From positions 13,419,501 through 13,483,500 of the forward strand of contig JAYKKT010000061.1 in assembly GCA_036023115.1 (NCBI GenBank): DNA of 64,000 nt, given 5' to 3'. The position numbers and the translations under genes were made by a program. This stretch comes from Brasenia schreberi. Its lineage: Eukaryota > Streptophyta > Magnoliopsida > Nymphaeales > Cabombaceae. Within the stretch, counting starts at the first letter, position 1; every line of letters starts with the position of its first letter. Of the stretch, positions 48,101 to 52,669 are shown one piece after another. The notes under the pieces were generated by a model. The model searched no databases, was not told the origin of the DNA, and saw nothing but the letters and a program-made list of their open reading frames with translations.

Positions 48101-50630
48101 AAACCTCTCCTCCTAGCACTAATTTCAACGTCATGATTCGGTCACCATATTATTGTATGTCTACTACACTATCCTTTAAATCTTTATTGAATAAAATTTC
48201 ACGGGAAACATATAGCATGTGAATTGGTAGGAGGTAAGGTTATGAATCTTATTTATCCAACAAAGCATCATTTACGTGGCCCTTAGACTCCTCTAGCTCG
48301 ACAAAATGGTTGTTAAAAGGATGACCTCCTAGTCATGTATGAGAGGTTAAATAATTTATTGAAGAACTGTTCCACGTAAAAGTGCTTACATCTTAAGGTG
48401 CTTTCTTGGAAAATAGATCATGGAGATGATCTTTTGCTAATCTTCTATGAGGAGCATGCAGAAGTTCTATCATGTAGTAAAGTAATGCTGTTCGTAATAA
48501 CTCTTCATAACCATATTAAGCATTGGTTGTTGCACTATTCTGAAAATGATTTCCTTGTGGGATCAATAAGGGTTTTCCATGATCGGTTGCCACTGGAGCT
48601 GAAACCCTAGTCATTGGGAGATCTACTTAAGGATACTTCATACCTTGGTTCACACATTATTCCATATGGTAGTAAGCTCTAGTACGGCTTCTAAAACAAC
48701 TAAAATTTTCTTGGTGAAAGGACATTCTTGTGATAGTAGGTCAGTCAATATAAACAACATATCATGTAGTTTAGTGAAAAGAGTTTGGTTACGTTTCTCA
48801 ACATGGATAGAATGTGAAACTGGATAAGCATTTTCTTGGAGTTTGGCCGGTTGTCTCATACCACAGAGCAACTAGCATGAAGGGTTGAAGAGGCGTGTGA
48901 TACAACATGTGTTCTAATGAGGCTATCATGATATCTTTACTTACTGAAGAAGGATTGTGGTTCTTCCTTCAGGTTTCATTCTGGTCCAAGAATTTCAAGT
49001 ATCATCCAATGTTTTAAGTCATCTATCAGATCCTAGTTGTTGGTCAAGTAGGACATTTGTTCAAGAGTTGCAAGAGTTTGGTTCATGAGATAATCTGTCT
49101 TTCTCTCTCTCCATCATGCATTTAACACATGGGTTTTGATGCCCTGCAGGTTATGTTCACATAGGAACATGCAGAGTTTCTCCTGATCACAATTTCCTTG
49201 CATATACCGTGGACGTGGATGGTAGGGAGATTTTCATACTCCAGATAAAAGATCTAAGAACAGGATCCCTTACGGAAAAGTCAAGTATCCATGGTGTTGT
49301 TAACTTGGCATGGGCTCACAACAGCAGCATTTTGGTGTATACAGTTGCAGATGAGACCCGGCGGCCTCACAAGTAACTTTCATCTGTTTACCAGATCAAG
49401 TTTTCACTGATGTATGGTTATCATGTATTTGCTGATATCTTTGGCAGAGTGCTTTATTCAATACTGGGATCAAACAACTTGGACACTTTGCTATTTGAAG
49501 AAAGTAATACAGATTATTGTGTTGACATTACAAACACAAAGGATGGCAAATTCATTACTATAAACTGCAACTCAAGGACTTCATCTGAGGAAGGCTACTT
49601 ACCTGCACCTTCAAATATCTCTTGGTTGTGGTACTTTTGTATCTTATTTCTGATATTAAGTATTTTGACTCCACAGGTCTATGTGGTGAGCCCAACCATA
49701 CTGAAGCAGGGTTTGCAACGAGTTAGGAAACGTGAAAATGGTCTGAAATATTTTCTGGAGCACCATCATGGTTATTTCTATGTCCTCACAAATTTTCCAG
49801 GGGATAGTTCAGTTTCTGGAGGATACCATATTGCTAGGTGTAGAGTGGAAAATTTACCCCTAGGCAATTGGCAGGTGCATATTTTTTCTGAGTTCATATC
49901 TAAAAGACCCCTCTAATGGGCTTCCAGAAGCATAGCTTCTTTCAGAGGATTACCGAGGCGGTTCAATCTTGTATTGTCATGTGAACCATATTGTATTGAG
50001 TTTGTATTTAGAGAAAAAAAATGGTTTCAGCAAATGGATTATCCAAACATAGAGGTTGATGTCCCATTTTGTAATTATATATAATGAACGAGTAAATGTA
50101 TGCCCTTGGAGAGCAGTAACTTCAAAGCCAGCCAAATATAGCCTGAAGTAACTTAAAAAATGAAGTGCCCCTGGTACCATGCATACATGGGATAGTGATC
50201 CTCACCAATTTAGGTCGGCTTACTACATAGGCCAAACTAAAAGACATGTAGATGCAACTCTTATTTCCGTAAGATGTGTCCTATTAAAGGGGAACTGCTG
50301 CACAAACTTCTGCTCCACAGAGTCATTCTTGTTGCATTGATTAGTGGGGCATTTTGGTCATTTTGCTCAGTCGAATGCTCTCTCTCTCTTCCCCCCCCAC
50401 CTCCCACCTACCCCGCCCCGGCCCCAATGTGTATGTATATTGTTATATTACATATTGTAGTCTGGCTCAGAATCCAAACTTGTTTTCCCTTTCAGAATAT
50501 CATTCTTGCTGGTCCTGACATTAATATTCAAGATTTGGATATATTTGACCACCACATGGTTCTCTTTCTTGAAAGAAGTGGATCCCCTGCAATTTGTTCT
50601 ATCAACATGCCATTGGAAGTTGATTGTAAG
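5823..50630 (+). CDS. Prolyl oligopeptidase family (S9) protein gene, exons 1-6, 3' half outside window
   Basis: Joining 5823-6184, 19202-19359, 49150-49372, 49448-49589, 49677-49874 and 50496-50630 gives 1218 nt, an unbroken 406-codon frame with matching phases at every junction. The product resembles the plant oligopeptidase B/prolyl oligopeptidase branch typified by Arabidopsis AT5G66960: [51 protein letters not shown] and [10 protein letters not shown] blocks. This covers the N-terminal extension and most of the propeller that gates access to the active site. The Ser/Asp/His catalytic domain is not present before 64000, so at least one more exon lies downstream. The first ~35 residues are Arg/Ser-rich with few acids, like an organelle transit peptide. 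Exact peptide substrate is unknown. Oddities: very long introns and two non-GT donors. Confidence 0.88.
6563..7115 (-). repeat. 3' LTR of the gypsy element (left copy)
   Basis: It shares long stretches with 17792-18461: the block ending TGATGCCCTTGTCG, the TGTGAAAGAGATAAGA block, CAATCAGGGAAA and GGATGCCTCCC. Divergence is high and similarity fades after about 6890. It starts with TG next to the CATGG duplication. The inner edge at about 7115 (..TAAACA) is a guess. Confidence 0.6.
7120..7845 (+). mobile_element. Old RTE-clade LINE, left part
   Basis: Broken translation matches the LINE protein at 58364-61171 in order: the LFNKN block near 7200, MSHTMRL near 7510, the FIDLEKxYDRV-like block near 7690, and [10 protein letters not shown] at 7770-7800. 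Stops and shifts are frequent. At 7846-7854 it is cut by a younger LINE flanked by TACATCAAT duplications and resumes at 12566. Its 5' end is truncated near the gypsy LTR. Confidence 0.7.
8421..10915 (+). pseudogene. hAT1 transposase (zf-BED, DUF659, hAT dimerisation), broken
   Basis: Order of parts: BED zinc finger at 8421-8640 (RCLFCKKVV...[10 protein letters not shown]), a Ser/Arg/Gly-rich linker at 8705-8940, DUF659 core with [16 protein letters not shown] near 9215 and [11 protein letters not shown] near 9395, helical insert at 9480-10270 ([18 protein letters not shown]), an ~80-bp intron, then the C-terminal hAT dimerisation block [14 protein letters not shown] at 10354-10559, another intron and an acidic tail. 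Defects: stop in PAWQWGIP (TGG to TGA), shifts near 9200, a stop near 9393 and a 22-bp tandem duplication at 9761-9804. The protein would bind the ends and cut. Confidence 0.88.
9761..9804 (+). repeat. 22-bp tandem duplication inside hAT1 transposase
   Basis: AGAAGAAATAGAAAGTTGAA and two more bases occur twice with period 22, absent from hAT2 and hAT3. Because 22 is not a multiple of three it shifts the frame. Confidence 0.85.
11175..11260. repeat. hAT1 right-end GATAC array and inverted terminus
   Basis: A run of GATAC units (ATGATACGATACGATACG...) is followed by inverted GTATCG copies and CGATACGCGTC before the terminal CAACACTG. The left end (7957-8030) has the same motif in alternating orientation. 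The arrangement recurs in all hAT copies of the window and probably marks transposase binding sites. Confidence 0.75.
11270..12527 (+). pseudogene. LINE reverse transcriptase C-terminal half, broken
   Basis: Frames at 11280-11386, 11414-11713, 11877-12059 and 12132-12323 together follow the RT palm/thumb and C-terminal part of the intact LINE protein at 58364-61171. The FADD catalytic box is degraded (near 11757 the sequence reads [10 protein letters not shown] in a shifted frame). Frameshifts near 11710, 11810 and 12060 stop translation. It has no coding capacity as it stands. Confidence 0.75.
12566..13412 (+). mobile_element. Old RTE-clade LINE, right part
   Basis: Continuation of 7120-7845 after the younger LINE. 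Broken translation follows [11 protein letters not shown], the [14 protein letters not shown] block near 12690, the FDHL block near 12780, QKMSMA-like at 13090 and the RPQKYW-like block near 13320. It ends after a CATGTAGCCAACCCTAT match to the last codons, without the (TTG)n tail. Much more decayed than its guest. Confidence 0.7.
13413..14069. other. Unclassified segment inside the gypsy element
   Basis: Open frames exist on both strands (13474-13716 on -, 13828-14076 on +, 13818-14060 on -), the last two fully overlapping. None shows a domain I recognise. The position suggests gypsy internal sequence or another old insertion. No function is proposed. Confidence 0.3.
14078..15027. mobile_element. 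Small non-autonomous hAT derivative
   Basis: Flanked by GTACTAAC (14070-14077) and TTACTAAC (15028-15035), 7 of 8 identical. The left end reads TAGTGTCATGCG and the right end inverted reads CAGTGCTGTTTG, like decayed hAT1 termini. The left 200 bp hold repeated GTATCG/GATAC variants, as in hAT1. No transposase sequence is visible in its 950 bp. It is an old deletion derivative or a related family. Confidence 0.65.
15036..15915 (-). other. Probable 3' internal region of the gypsy element, no recognised gene
   Basis: This lies between the hAT derivative and the integrase C-terminus. Two overlapping - strand frames at 15031-15328 show no known motif. It may be the non-coding part between pol and the 3' LTR. 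Confidence 0.35.
15916..17240 (-). pseudogene. Gypsy RNase H - integrase remnant
   Basis: Read on the - strand from 17240 downwards: an RNase H-like block ([12 protein letters not shown]) near 17170, the H-x3-C-like zinc region near 16790-16700, an integrase [10 protein letters not shown] stretch near 16500, the [14 protein letters not shown] motif near 16345 carrying the usual glutamine-rich turn before the catalytic Glu region, and the C-terminal [12 protein letters not shown]...LIDEDRL block at 16160-16050. These are typical of Tat-lineage gypsy pol. Stops and shifts are common. Confidence 0.72.
17241..17770 (-). other. Gypsy 5' internal remnant
   Basis: Two overlapping - strand frames (17278-17487, 17375-17602) lie where gag should begin after the primer site. 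I cannot match them to gag. Together with the missing RT this points to a large internal deletion. Confidence 0.35.
17771..17791 (-). other. Possible primer-binding site of the gypsy element
   Basis: Immediately inside the right LTR the - strand reads TTTTCTGGCATGCCTGGTGG, like the segment after the 5' LTR in Tat-type elements. The tRNA partner is not certain. Confidence 0.4.
17792..18461 (-). repeat. 5' LTR of the gypsy element (right copy)
   Basis: Begins TGTTATTTTGGC and ends ..GTGTTAACA next to the CATGG duplication at 18462-18466. It matches the left copy over its first ~380 bases. Confidence 0.65.
19202..19359 (+). CDS. Exon 2 of the S9 peptidase gene
   Basis: Preceded by TTATTTTGTTAG, it adds G to the split Trp codon and reads [19 protein letters not shown], then a variable loop, and ends in [11 protein letters not shown] plus one base. 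It encodes residues 121-173 of the joined frame, a propeller segment. Phase 1 at its end demands a junction after CAATATG, where the next bases are GCACGT: a GC donor. The nearby GT at 19364 would put exon 3 out of frame and hit a stop. Confidence 0.88.
19774..20075 (+). repeat. Left LTR of the non-autonomous element
   Basis: Starts TATTGAAGAATATGC (TG mutated to TA) and ends ATTCTCCAACA. Its match to 23363-23692 is close; the right copy has an extra ~27 bp near 23470-23500. Confidence 0.88.
20076..20087 (+). other. Primer-binding site (initiator tRNA-Met type)
   Basis: TGGTATTAGAGC directly follows the LTR and differs by one base from the usual TGGTATCAGAGC complementary to the tRNA 3' end. 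Confidence 0.8.
20531..21030 (+). pseudogene. Captured coding fragment of unknown origin inside the LTR element
   Basis: An open frame of about 166 codons without its own proper start runs from 20531 to a TAA at 21028. It has balanced protein-like composition ([68 protein letters not shown]) unlike the neighbouring AT-rich DNA. A similar frame continues upstream past a TGA at about 20528. I do not recognise the family; it is not gag or pol. The most likely reading is a piece of a host mRNA taken up by the retroelement. A searched match to an intact host gene would settle it. Confidence 0.55.
21352..21526 (+). repeat. Two-copy direct repeat, period 106
   Basis: GATGCTGTGGAAGTTAATGA and the following ~50 bases occur at 21352 and again at 21458 with few changes. 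It lies inside the LTR element. Just upstream and downstream a GCTGCATTTATTGGA motif is also repeated several times (21140-21250, 21545-21600). Confidence 0.75.
21600..22112. other. Internal non-coding part of the LTR element
   Basis: No domain or repeat is recognised. The overlapping - strand frames at 21917-22305 look accidental. Confidence 0.3.
22113..22533 (+). pseudogene. Two acidic coding-like scraps inside the LTR element
   Basis: An open stretch 22113-22298 reads [19 protein letters not shown]..., and 22378-22533 reads [14 protein letters not shown]...[10 protein letters not shown] before a TAA. Both are strongly acidic. They are separated by stops and may be exons or parts of one captured gene. 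The family is not recognised. Confidence 0.35.
22611..22652 (+). pseudogene. Pentatricopeptide-repeat-like scrap
   Basis: The frame reads [14 protein letters not shown], the typical A-x-VFDEMPxRDV core of plant PLS-type PPR proteins, then a stop. The preceding ~12 codons ([12 protein letters not shown]) stay open. It is too short to be a gene and is best read as captured sequence. Confidence 0.45.
22845..23250 (+). repeat. 29-bp minisatellite, about 13 imperfect copies
   Basis: Unit GGCTGAGTTGATGTTGTTAC-AGCCAGGAT repeats with small changes and occasional 3-base deletions, just upstream of the right LTR. Copies differ at several positions, so the array is not recent. Confidence 0.85.
23363..23692 (+). 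repeat. Right LTR of the non-autonomous element
   Basis: Starts TGTTGAAGAATATGC after a G-rich tract and ends CTCCAACA next to ATACA. See the left LTR. Confidence 0.88.
23698..24401 (+). other. Original intron 2 sequence, nothing recognised
   Basis: Two overlapping short + frames at 23733-23973 have no known domain. This is taken as host intron because it continues from 19768 once the LTR element is removed. Confidence 0.5.
24402..24660 (+). repeat. Tandem duplication, period about 153, in host intron
   Basis: CTTGATAAAATTTGCATAGT and following ~100 bases to TTGTTAGGATAT occur at about 24403 and again at about 24556. The rest of the second unit (TGAATAAAATTTCACGGG..TACGTGGCCCTT) is found at 48188, after the inserted stack. 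So the stack interrupts the second copy. Confidence 0.75.
24661..24873 (-). mobile_element. Short internally deleted RTE element (SINE-like)
   Basis: 213 bp flanked by exact 17-bp duplications GGAATTTGTTAGGATAT (24644-24660 and 24874-24890). On the - strand it consists of about 120 bp matching the 5' end of the full LINE (61470-61605) joined to about 70 bp matching its 3' end with the (TTG)n tail. Everything between is missing. The intact duplications suggest the short form was itself retrotransposed, using LINE proteins. Confidence 0.8.
24891..25271 (-). mobile_element. RTE-clade LINE fragment, 3' part
   Basis: Starts with ACAACAACAACTAAGCC (the inverted (TTG)n tail) and runs through the C-terminal codons ([36 protein letters not shown]) to [10 protein letters not shown], where copia A begins. 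Its 5' continuation is probably 47948-48187. The reading frame 24918-25349 continues into the copia LTR by chance. Confidence 0.82.
25272..25658 (+). repeat. Left LTR of copia A
   Basis: TGTTAAATGTAATATGG start, ends ..ATATTTATA before a decayed primer site TAGTATCATAGC at 25659-25670. It holds a CCTCCAATGGCTAG element and a CTATAAATA box near 25436. Confidence 0.8.
25788..26760 (+). pseudogene. Copia A gag
   Basis: ATG at 25788 followed by [19 protein letters not shown]. The long open part 26168-26662 reads [24 protein letters not shown] and [19 protein letters not shown] capsid helices. A nucleocapsid zinc knuckle [16 protein letters not shown] is present at about 26590-26640 in a shifted frame. 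Stops near 25890, 25950 and 26108 and the frameshift make it non-functional. Confidence 0.8.
26770..28286 (+). pseudogene. Copia A pol, protease-integrase part
   Basis: Protease motif [11 protein letters not shown] at 26785-26817, then [12 protein letters not shown]. The GAG-pre-integrase zinc region lies at 27040-27297 ([10 protein letters not shown].., DCKECVFGK). Integrase starts near 27310 with LIHSDVW and FMDNFTRFT; the catalytic region around 27520-27600 is partly deleted. [14 protein letters not shown] is at about 27605-27645. The frame is broken repeatedly. It stops at copia B's duplication ATTCT. Confidence 0.78.
28292..28659 (-). repeat. 3' LTR of copia B (left copy)
   Basis: TGTAAATATTTGTCGATAGT start and ..CATTAACA end on the + strand. 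A polypurine tract (TAAGTTTGAGGGGGG on the - strand) follows at 28660. It contains TCCAACGGCTA at 28540-28550. Confidence 0.9.
28950..30125 (-). pseudogene. Copia B reverse transcriptase and RNase H
   Basis: From 30112 downward: [39 protein letters not shown] and ETFAPVA; then 29806-29318 with [18 protein letters not shown], the catalytic box [14 protein letters not shown] and [10 protein letters not shown]. RNase H follows with [30 protein letters not shown] and [12 protein letters not shown]. The catalytic aspartates of YVDD are kept. A stop-frame break near 29830-29900 and shifts near 29060 and 29320 inactivate it. Confidence 0.85.
30126..30473 (-). other. Copia B linker between integrase and RT
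   Basis: This is the poorly conserved stretch between the two pol domains, with several breaks; the [12 protein letters not shown] block seen in copia A is at about 30190-30215. Confidence 0.5.
30474..31073 (-). pseudogene. Copia B integrase
   Basis: A 199-codon open stretch holds [33 protein letters not shown] and [19 protein letters not shown]: the Asp of the second motif and the Glu of AERK are visible. [18 protein letters not shown] follows. Near 30480-30560 a CATAACCAAGAAATACGCAT block is duplicated, disturbing the C-terminus. Confidence 0.85.
31074..32578 (-). pseudogene. Copia B gag and protease part
   Basis: Going down the - strand from 32578: gag with LTFENAFE-like helices, LSI-x-[27 protein letters not shown] (31879-32124), a knuckle region near 31840 and the protease [12 protein letters not shown] region near 31680-31640. 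GAG-pre-integrase residues lie near 31400-31150. Stops break it. The gag start is beyond hAT2 at 35882-35960. Confidence 0.75.
32587..35873 (-). mobile_element. hAT2: hAT transposon inside copia B gag
   Basis: Flanked by GTCCTAGC (32579-32586) and GTCTTAGC (35874-35881), 7 of 8 identical. Ends match hAT1 (TAGTGTTGTCTGATGCG left; inverted right CAATGTTATCTGT). Subterminal GTATCG/CGATAC arrays are present at both ends. It is 3287 bp with transposase on the - strand. It splits copia B gag at QSWAKT. Confidence 0.9.
32936..35335 (-). pseudogene. hAT2 transposase, broken
   Basis: Order as in hAT1: BED finger region 35335-35150, linker and DUF659 start 35215-34541, [16 protein letters not shown] and [15 protein letters not shown] in 34439-33930, [21 protein letters not shown] in 33933-33688, an intron, [14 protein letters not shown] in 33475-33261, and the acidic tail 33118-32936 (DDDDEDLQ). 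In the BED finger the two Cys of the C-x2-C pair are lost ([12 protein letters not shown]), so DNA binding would fail. Further stops lie near 34450 and 33690. Confidence 0.87.
36059..36444 (-). repeat. 5' LTR of copia B (right copy)
   Basis: It matches 28292-28659 closely; the middle around 36300-36350 differs, with an insertion of GCTGGCCA-type sequence. A decayed primer site (TGGTACGAAAGCC on the - strand) adjoins it at about 36046-36058. Confidence 0.88.
36450..37860 (+). pseudogene. Copia A pol, RT-RNase H part
   Basis: Resumes after copia [20 protein letters not shown] and [15 protein letters not shown] (36790-36890), LLYVDDMI near 37000-37023 followed by a deletion, [13 protein letters not shown] near 37265, TRPHISHV-like near 37310, and the RNase H ending [12 protein letters not shown] at 37715-37745 with a [15 protein letters not shown] end. 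Shifts and stops abound. Confidence 0.78.
37904..38045 (+). repeat. Right LTR of copia A, truncated
   Basis: Starts TGTTAATTGTAATGTGG after a GTTTGAGGGGG tract and matches the left LTR through CTCTTATTCGGTTGT. It is cut near 38046, where gypsy sequence begins. Confidence 0.75.
38078..38960 (-). pseudogene. Gypsy fragment RNase H end and integrase
   Basis: 38605-38967 reads [20 protein letters not shown], the RNase H terminal motif. 38383-38078 reads [37 protein letters not shown] and [13 protein letters not shown], with the integrase core Asp residues; the final catalytic Glu region is lost at the junction. A break lies near 38400-38600 in the zinc region. Confidence 0.8.
40074..40727 (-). 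pseudogene. Gypsy fragment reverse transcriptase
   Basis: 217 open codons include [64 protein letters not shown] and [17 protein letters not shown]. The catalytic box is YMND where YVDD is expected, a Gly-to-Ala-type base change (GAT to AAT) that removes an essential Asp. The rest of RT/RNase H, 40073-38970, is broken but follows on. Confidence 0.85.
40905..41424 (-). pseudogene. Gypsy fragment protease region and spacer
   Basis: The - strand frame holds [20 protein letters not shown] and [20 protein letters not shown], the end of the Tat-type protease, then a Pro/Lys-rich tail with repeated [13 protein letters not shown] units up to RT. The frame's N-terminal residues come from the copia C LTR and are not part of it. 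Confidence 0.7.
41425..41777 (+). repeat. LTR of copia C
   Basis: TGTAAATGTAATAGG start, ..AAATACTTACA end followed by an exact primer site. Two inverted TCCAACGGCTA motifs lie at 41492-41502 and 41504-41514. CTCTATAAATA near 41581 is a likely TATA box. Confidence 0.85.
41895..42870 (+). pseudogene. Copia C gag, nearly complete
   Basis: Two long open stretches separated by a single TGA (42102-42104): [20 protein letters not shown]..., then [37 protein letters not shown] and [17 protein letters not shown]. The zinc knuckle [14 protein letters not shown] at about 42685-42725 is intact. It ends at a TAG replacing the Trp before the protease motif ([10 protein letters not shown], where DSGA is changed to DFGA). 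Confidence 0.85.
43771..43842 (+). repeat. T-rich tandem repeat in hAT4
   Basis: Five units of about 14-18 bases made of a T run followed by CAA or CAAAA. It is specific to this copy in the window. Confidence 0.75.
44750..44834. repeat. GATAC array at hAT4 right end
   Basis: Six or so consecutive CGATA units, then inverted GTATCG and CGATACGCGTC before CAACACTG. It is the clearest example of the family's subterminal array. Confidence 0.8.
46376..46968 (-). repeat. Possible solo LTR of a gypsy-type element
   Basis: The right edge reads ..GGGGTGCTTACA, the inverse of TGTAAGCACCCC, a common gypsy LTR start. The stretch has no coding potential and separates two copia fragments. The left edge and target duplication could not be found. 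It may instead be unrelated filler DNA. Confidence 0.3.
46969..47585 (+). pseudogene. Copia E RNase H
   Basis: [59 protein letters not shown] and [13 protein letters not shown] with [16 protein letters not shown] show a typical copia RNase H. Stops at 47313 and in the FHE-TKH motif disable it. Confidence 0.82.
47608..47938 (+). repeat. 3' LTR of copia E
   Basis: TGTTAAAAGAGC start, about 331 bp. The first 80 bases form strong inverted repeats around CCAACGGCTA (47621-47630) and TAGCCGTTGGA (47673-47683). A TCTATAAATA box lies near 47771. Confidence 0.75.
47948..48187 (-). mobile_element. RTE-clade LINE fragment, endonuclease part
   Basis: It corresponds to 60770-61014 of the full LINE: the FQKIPQ, DTIKT-W and VCAYAPQV segments in inverse. 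It probably belongs with 24891-25271 as the 5' side of the same insertion, with about 2 kb of the middle lost. The right edge runs directly into host intron. Confidence 0.75.
48188..49149 (+). other. Original intron 2 sequence before exon 3
   Basis: It continues the 153-bp duplicated unit from 24660 and then unique sequence. No repeat family or coding exon is seen. The frames at 48398-48610 and 48645-48871 have no support. Confidence 0.55.
49150..49372 (+). CDS. Exon 3 of the S9 peptidase gene
   Basis: Follows GCCCTGCAG and reads [20 protein letters not shown], then [17 protein letters not shown] and [20 protein letters not shown]. It encodes residues 174-247 plus two bases, one full propeller blade and part of the next. 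It ends CACAA|GTAACT. No stop or shift. Phases match exon 2 only with the GC donor. Confidence 0.9.
49448..49589 (+). CDS. Exon 4 of the S9 peptidase gene
   Basis: After TTTGGCAG it restores the Lys codon and reads [37 protein letters not shown] and SRTSSE. It ends at residue 295 in phase 0. The following bases are GAAGGC, so the donor is GA instead of GT, unless intron 4 is kept. Intron 3 before it is only 75 bp (49373-49447, GT-AG). Confidence 0.85.
49590..49676 (+). other. Intron 4, 87 nt, GA-AG, in frame and stop-free
   Basis: By family alignment from memory, the protein should pass from SRTSSE straight to VYVV, so these 87 bases look like an intron: T-rich, ending TTTTGACTCCACAG. But the 5' edge is GAG|GAAGGC with no GT. 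The 29 codons are open and hydrophobic ([20 protein letters not shown]). No GT in the segment gives the right phase; a GC at 49603 (CCT|GCACCT) would, keeping six to seven codons fewer than full retention. Confidence 0.65.
49677..49874 (+). CDS. Exon 5 of the S9 peptidase gene
   Basis: 66 codons, phase 0 at both ends: [59 protein letters not shown]. It ends CAATTGGCAG|GTGCAT with a consensus donor. Propeller segment, residues 296-361. Confidence 0.9.
49875..50495 (+). other. Intron 5 (621 bp)
   Basis: GT at 49875, acceptor TTTTCCCTTTCAG at 50483-50495. It contains a short C-rich run near 50390-50420. No inserted element is recognised. Confidence 0.85.
50496..50630 (+). CDS. Exon 6 of the S9 peptidase gene
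   Basis: 45 codons: [45 protein letters not shown], residues 362-406. It ends AAG|GTACAT in phase 0. Reading on would reach a stop after 27 unrelated codons. The rest of the propeller and the hydrolase domain must follow beyond the window. Confidence 0.87.
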
Positions 50631-50911
50631 GTACATTCAGTTCAAAGTAAATCTCCTGCAAGTTGTTATCTGCAATATTGTAACCTCATAATTTGGTGTG
50701 AGAGATTATAGTATGTAATAGTTGAGGAGCATTTAATGGTACTGTAGTTTATGGAAAAGAACTTTGCAACATCCATTTGTGGAAGACATGATTTTTAGTA
50801 ATTTATTCTTTTTAACTCTAACCAACGTCTTCAAAATAGCCACATAATTTATTCATGTGATACCTTAACTCTACCCATGCCTTTCACAACACTAGGTGAG
50901 CACAGGTACAA

Positions 50912-50990
50912 CATGCAACATGAGGACTTCCTAGGAGGTCATCCATCCTATTACTGTTCTTGTCTAAGCACGCTTAGCTTCGGAATCCCA
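50912..50990 (-). pseudogene. 5S rRNA-like fragment
   Basis: On the - strand: CTAAGCGTGCTT, then AGTAATAGGATGG, ATGACCTCCTAGGAAGTCCT and CATGTTGCA. This follows the 3' two-thirds of plant 5S rRNA, including the internal promoter box region, with scattered changes. The 5' third is missing or decayed. It could be a processed 5S copy or a remnant of a Cassandra-type element, whose LTRs carry a 5S gene. Confidence 0.75.
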
Positions 50991-51348
50991 GTGGTATTCA
51001 GAGATTTAGTATTGGAAAAACTATACCATAAAAAAAAACTCCAACATAGTTCTGCAGCCTGTTGACTACCTAAAGACCCATTATCCTTAATTTCAAACCA
51101 CCTATTTGACAGTGAAAGCTTGATACTCAAAAGAAACCTTAAGCTTCACTTATTTTCTTTGCTATGTTTTCTGTTGTCTATTCGGTTGCCTTTGGATTTG
51201 GCTGCTCAGATTTGGTTGCTCCATTTGATTAGATTTCATGTCTTTTACTTTGGACATTACATTGTTTCTTTACCTTAATGAGATTAGAATCTTGATGACC
51301 CAAAATAAGTCATTATATAATAGTAGGCATTATACTTCATGAATATGC

Positions 51349-51759
51349 TGTAAGAAAGTGTTCAAGTATGTCGCCAAGAACCGACAAGTATCTCCAAGTT
51401 CCAACAAAGAAATGAATAGACTGTCACCAAGGATGGTCCCAAAAATAGGCATTCAAAGGCCTCAAGGAAATTACCTCAAATAAACTAATCAAAGTGATTT
51501 CTAGCAAGCATAACGGTTACAATGAGCGAGGCCTTATTTATAATCAATGGCTAGTTTACTAGCTGTTAGAGACATCCAAACAGCTAGTAAAGTAGCTGTT
51601 GGGTTTTCCCAGTGGCTAGTGGCCTCTCTCTCTCTTATGAAGTACACAAAGAAGAAAAGCAAAAAAGACAATAAAAGGACTTCATCAACACTTTAAGACA
51701 CTTACAGGACATCACAAAAATTTACAGGACACTTATAAGACATGGTACCATGTTTAACA
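51349..51759 (-). repeat. 3' LTR of copia F
   Basis: TGTAAGAAAGTG start, ..CATGTTTAACA end on the + strand, followed by CTCACCCTCAAACTTA, the inverse of a purine tract. It holds inverted GGCTAGTTTACTAGCTGTTA-type repeats near 51550-51610. The partner LTR is missing. Confidence 0.65.
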
Positions 51760-52669
51760 CTCACCCTCAAACTTATGATGTCAGACTAAAAGTTTGTCTT
51801 ATAAATGAAAGTCATGATTCATGGAGAGAGTTTTCAAGAAGTTAGCTACCTGATACTCTAAGCAACTGTAAGGTAATTCCAAATTCTTTTTTGAGAGACT
51901 TTTGTCGTATAAAGTGGTAATCCATCTCTATATGCTTTCTTTGTTCACGGAAGGTGTTGTCTGTAACAAGGTATATAGAGATGGATACAACATAACTGAT
52001 GTCAGGTGGAGAGATTGTTAGATATGATAGAGCACCAACCATGTTACAACACAGTGTAGGAGCCTATAGAAATCCGTTGTCGAGTCTTATCTTGGTATTC
52101 AAAACCTCTAAAGTGTCAACCTTTTATCATCTTTAAGACCAGAATGACTAATAATATCCAAAGCAAATTTGGTCTATGACATAAAATGTGCCCCATTTGT
52201 ATGAGAGATCTCGATGCCTAAAAATTAAATCAGTCCTTTTAGATCCTTCATTTCAAAGGATAAGGCTTTTCTCAATTTTGTAACACAAATTTTGAGGGAT
52301 GGATAAACATGGAGGAGGATCCATGCAGTGTTATCTGACGCGTATCGTATCGTGTATCGCTGGGCTCCACGATACGGGCGTATCGTATCGTACTTTAATA
52401 TTAAAATAATACAAAAAATAATTAAAAATTAATAAAAATTAGTAAAAATCCGAAAAAAATTGCAAAAAATCAGGAAAAATTCAAGAAAAATCTAGTAATT
52501 ACTTTAAATTCATATACTATAAGTTTAGTACAGATTGAGCATTCAACATTGAACAATTGCATCCAAATTTACATATTTTGAATCTAAAAAATAAAATACA
52601 GATTACAGACACAGTTACATTTTACAAATTGTAATCAAGTTCATCAACTAAATAATCTTCATCTTCAAC

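Larger units (their letters stand above)
19360..49149 (+). other. Intron 2 (29,790 bp) of the S9 peptidase gene, GC-AG
   Basis: Donor ATG|GCACGT, acceptor GCCCTGCAG at 49141-49149. Original intron is left at 19360-19768, 23698-24660 and 48188-49149, about 2.3 kb in total. The remainder is an LTR element (19774-23692) and a stack of nested elements at 24661-48187. In the original parts I see no gene. Confidence 0.82.

Noticed and set aside
49410..49916. A 168-codon single-exon gene
   Set aside because: It is exons 4 and 5 of the peptidase read through an in-frame intron, with intron 3 bases at its start and intron 5 bases at its end.
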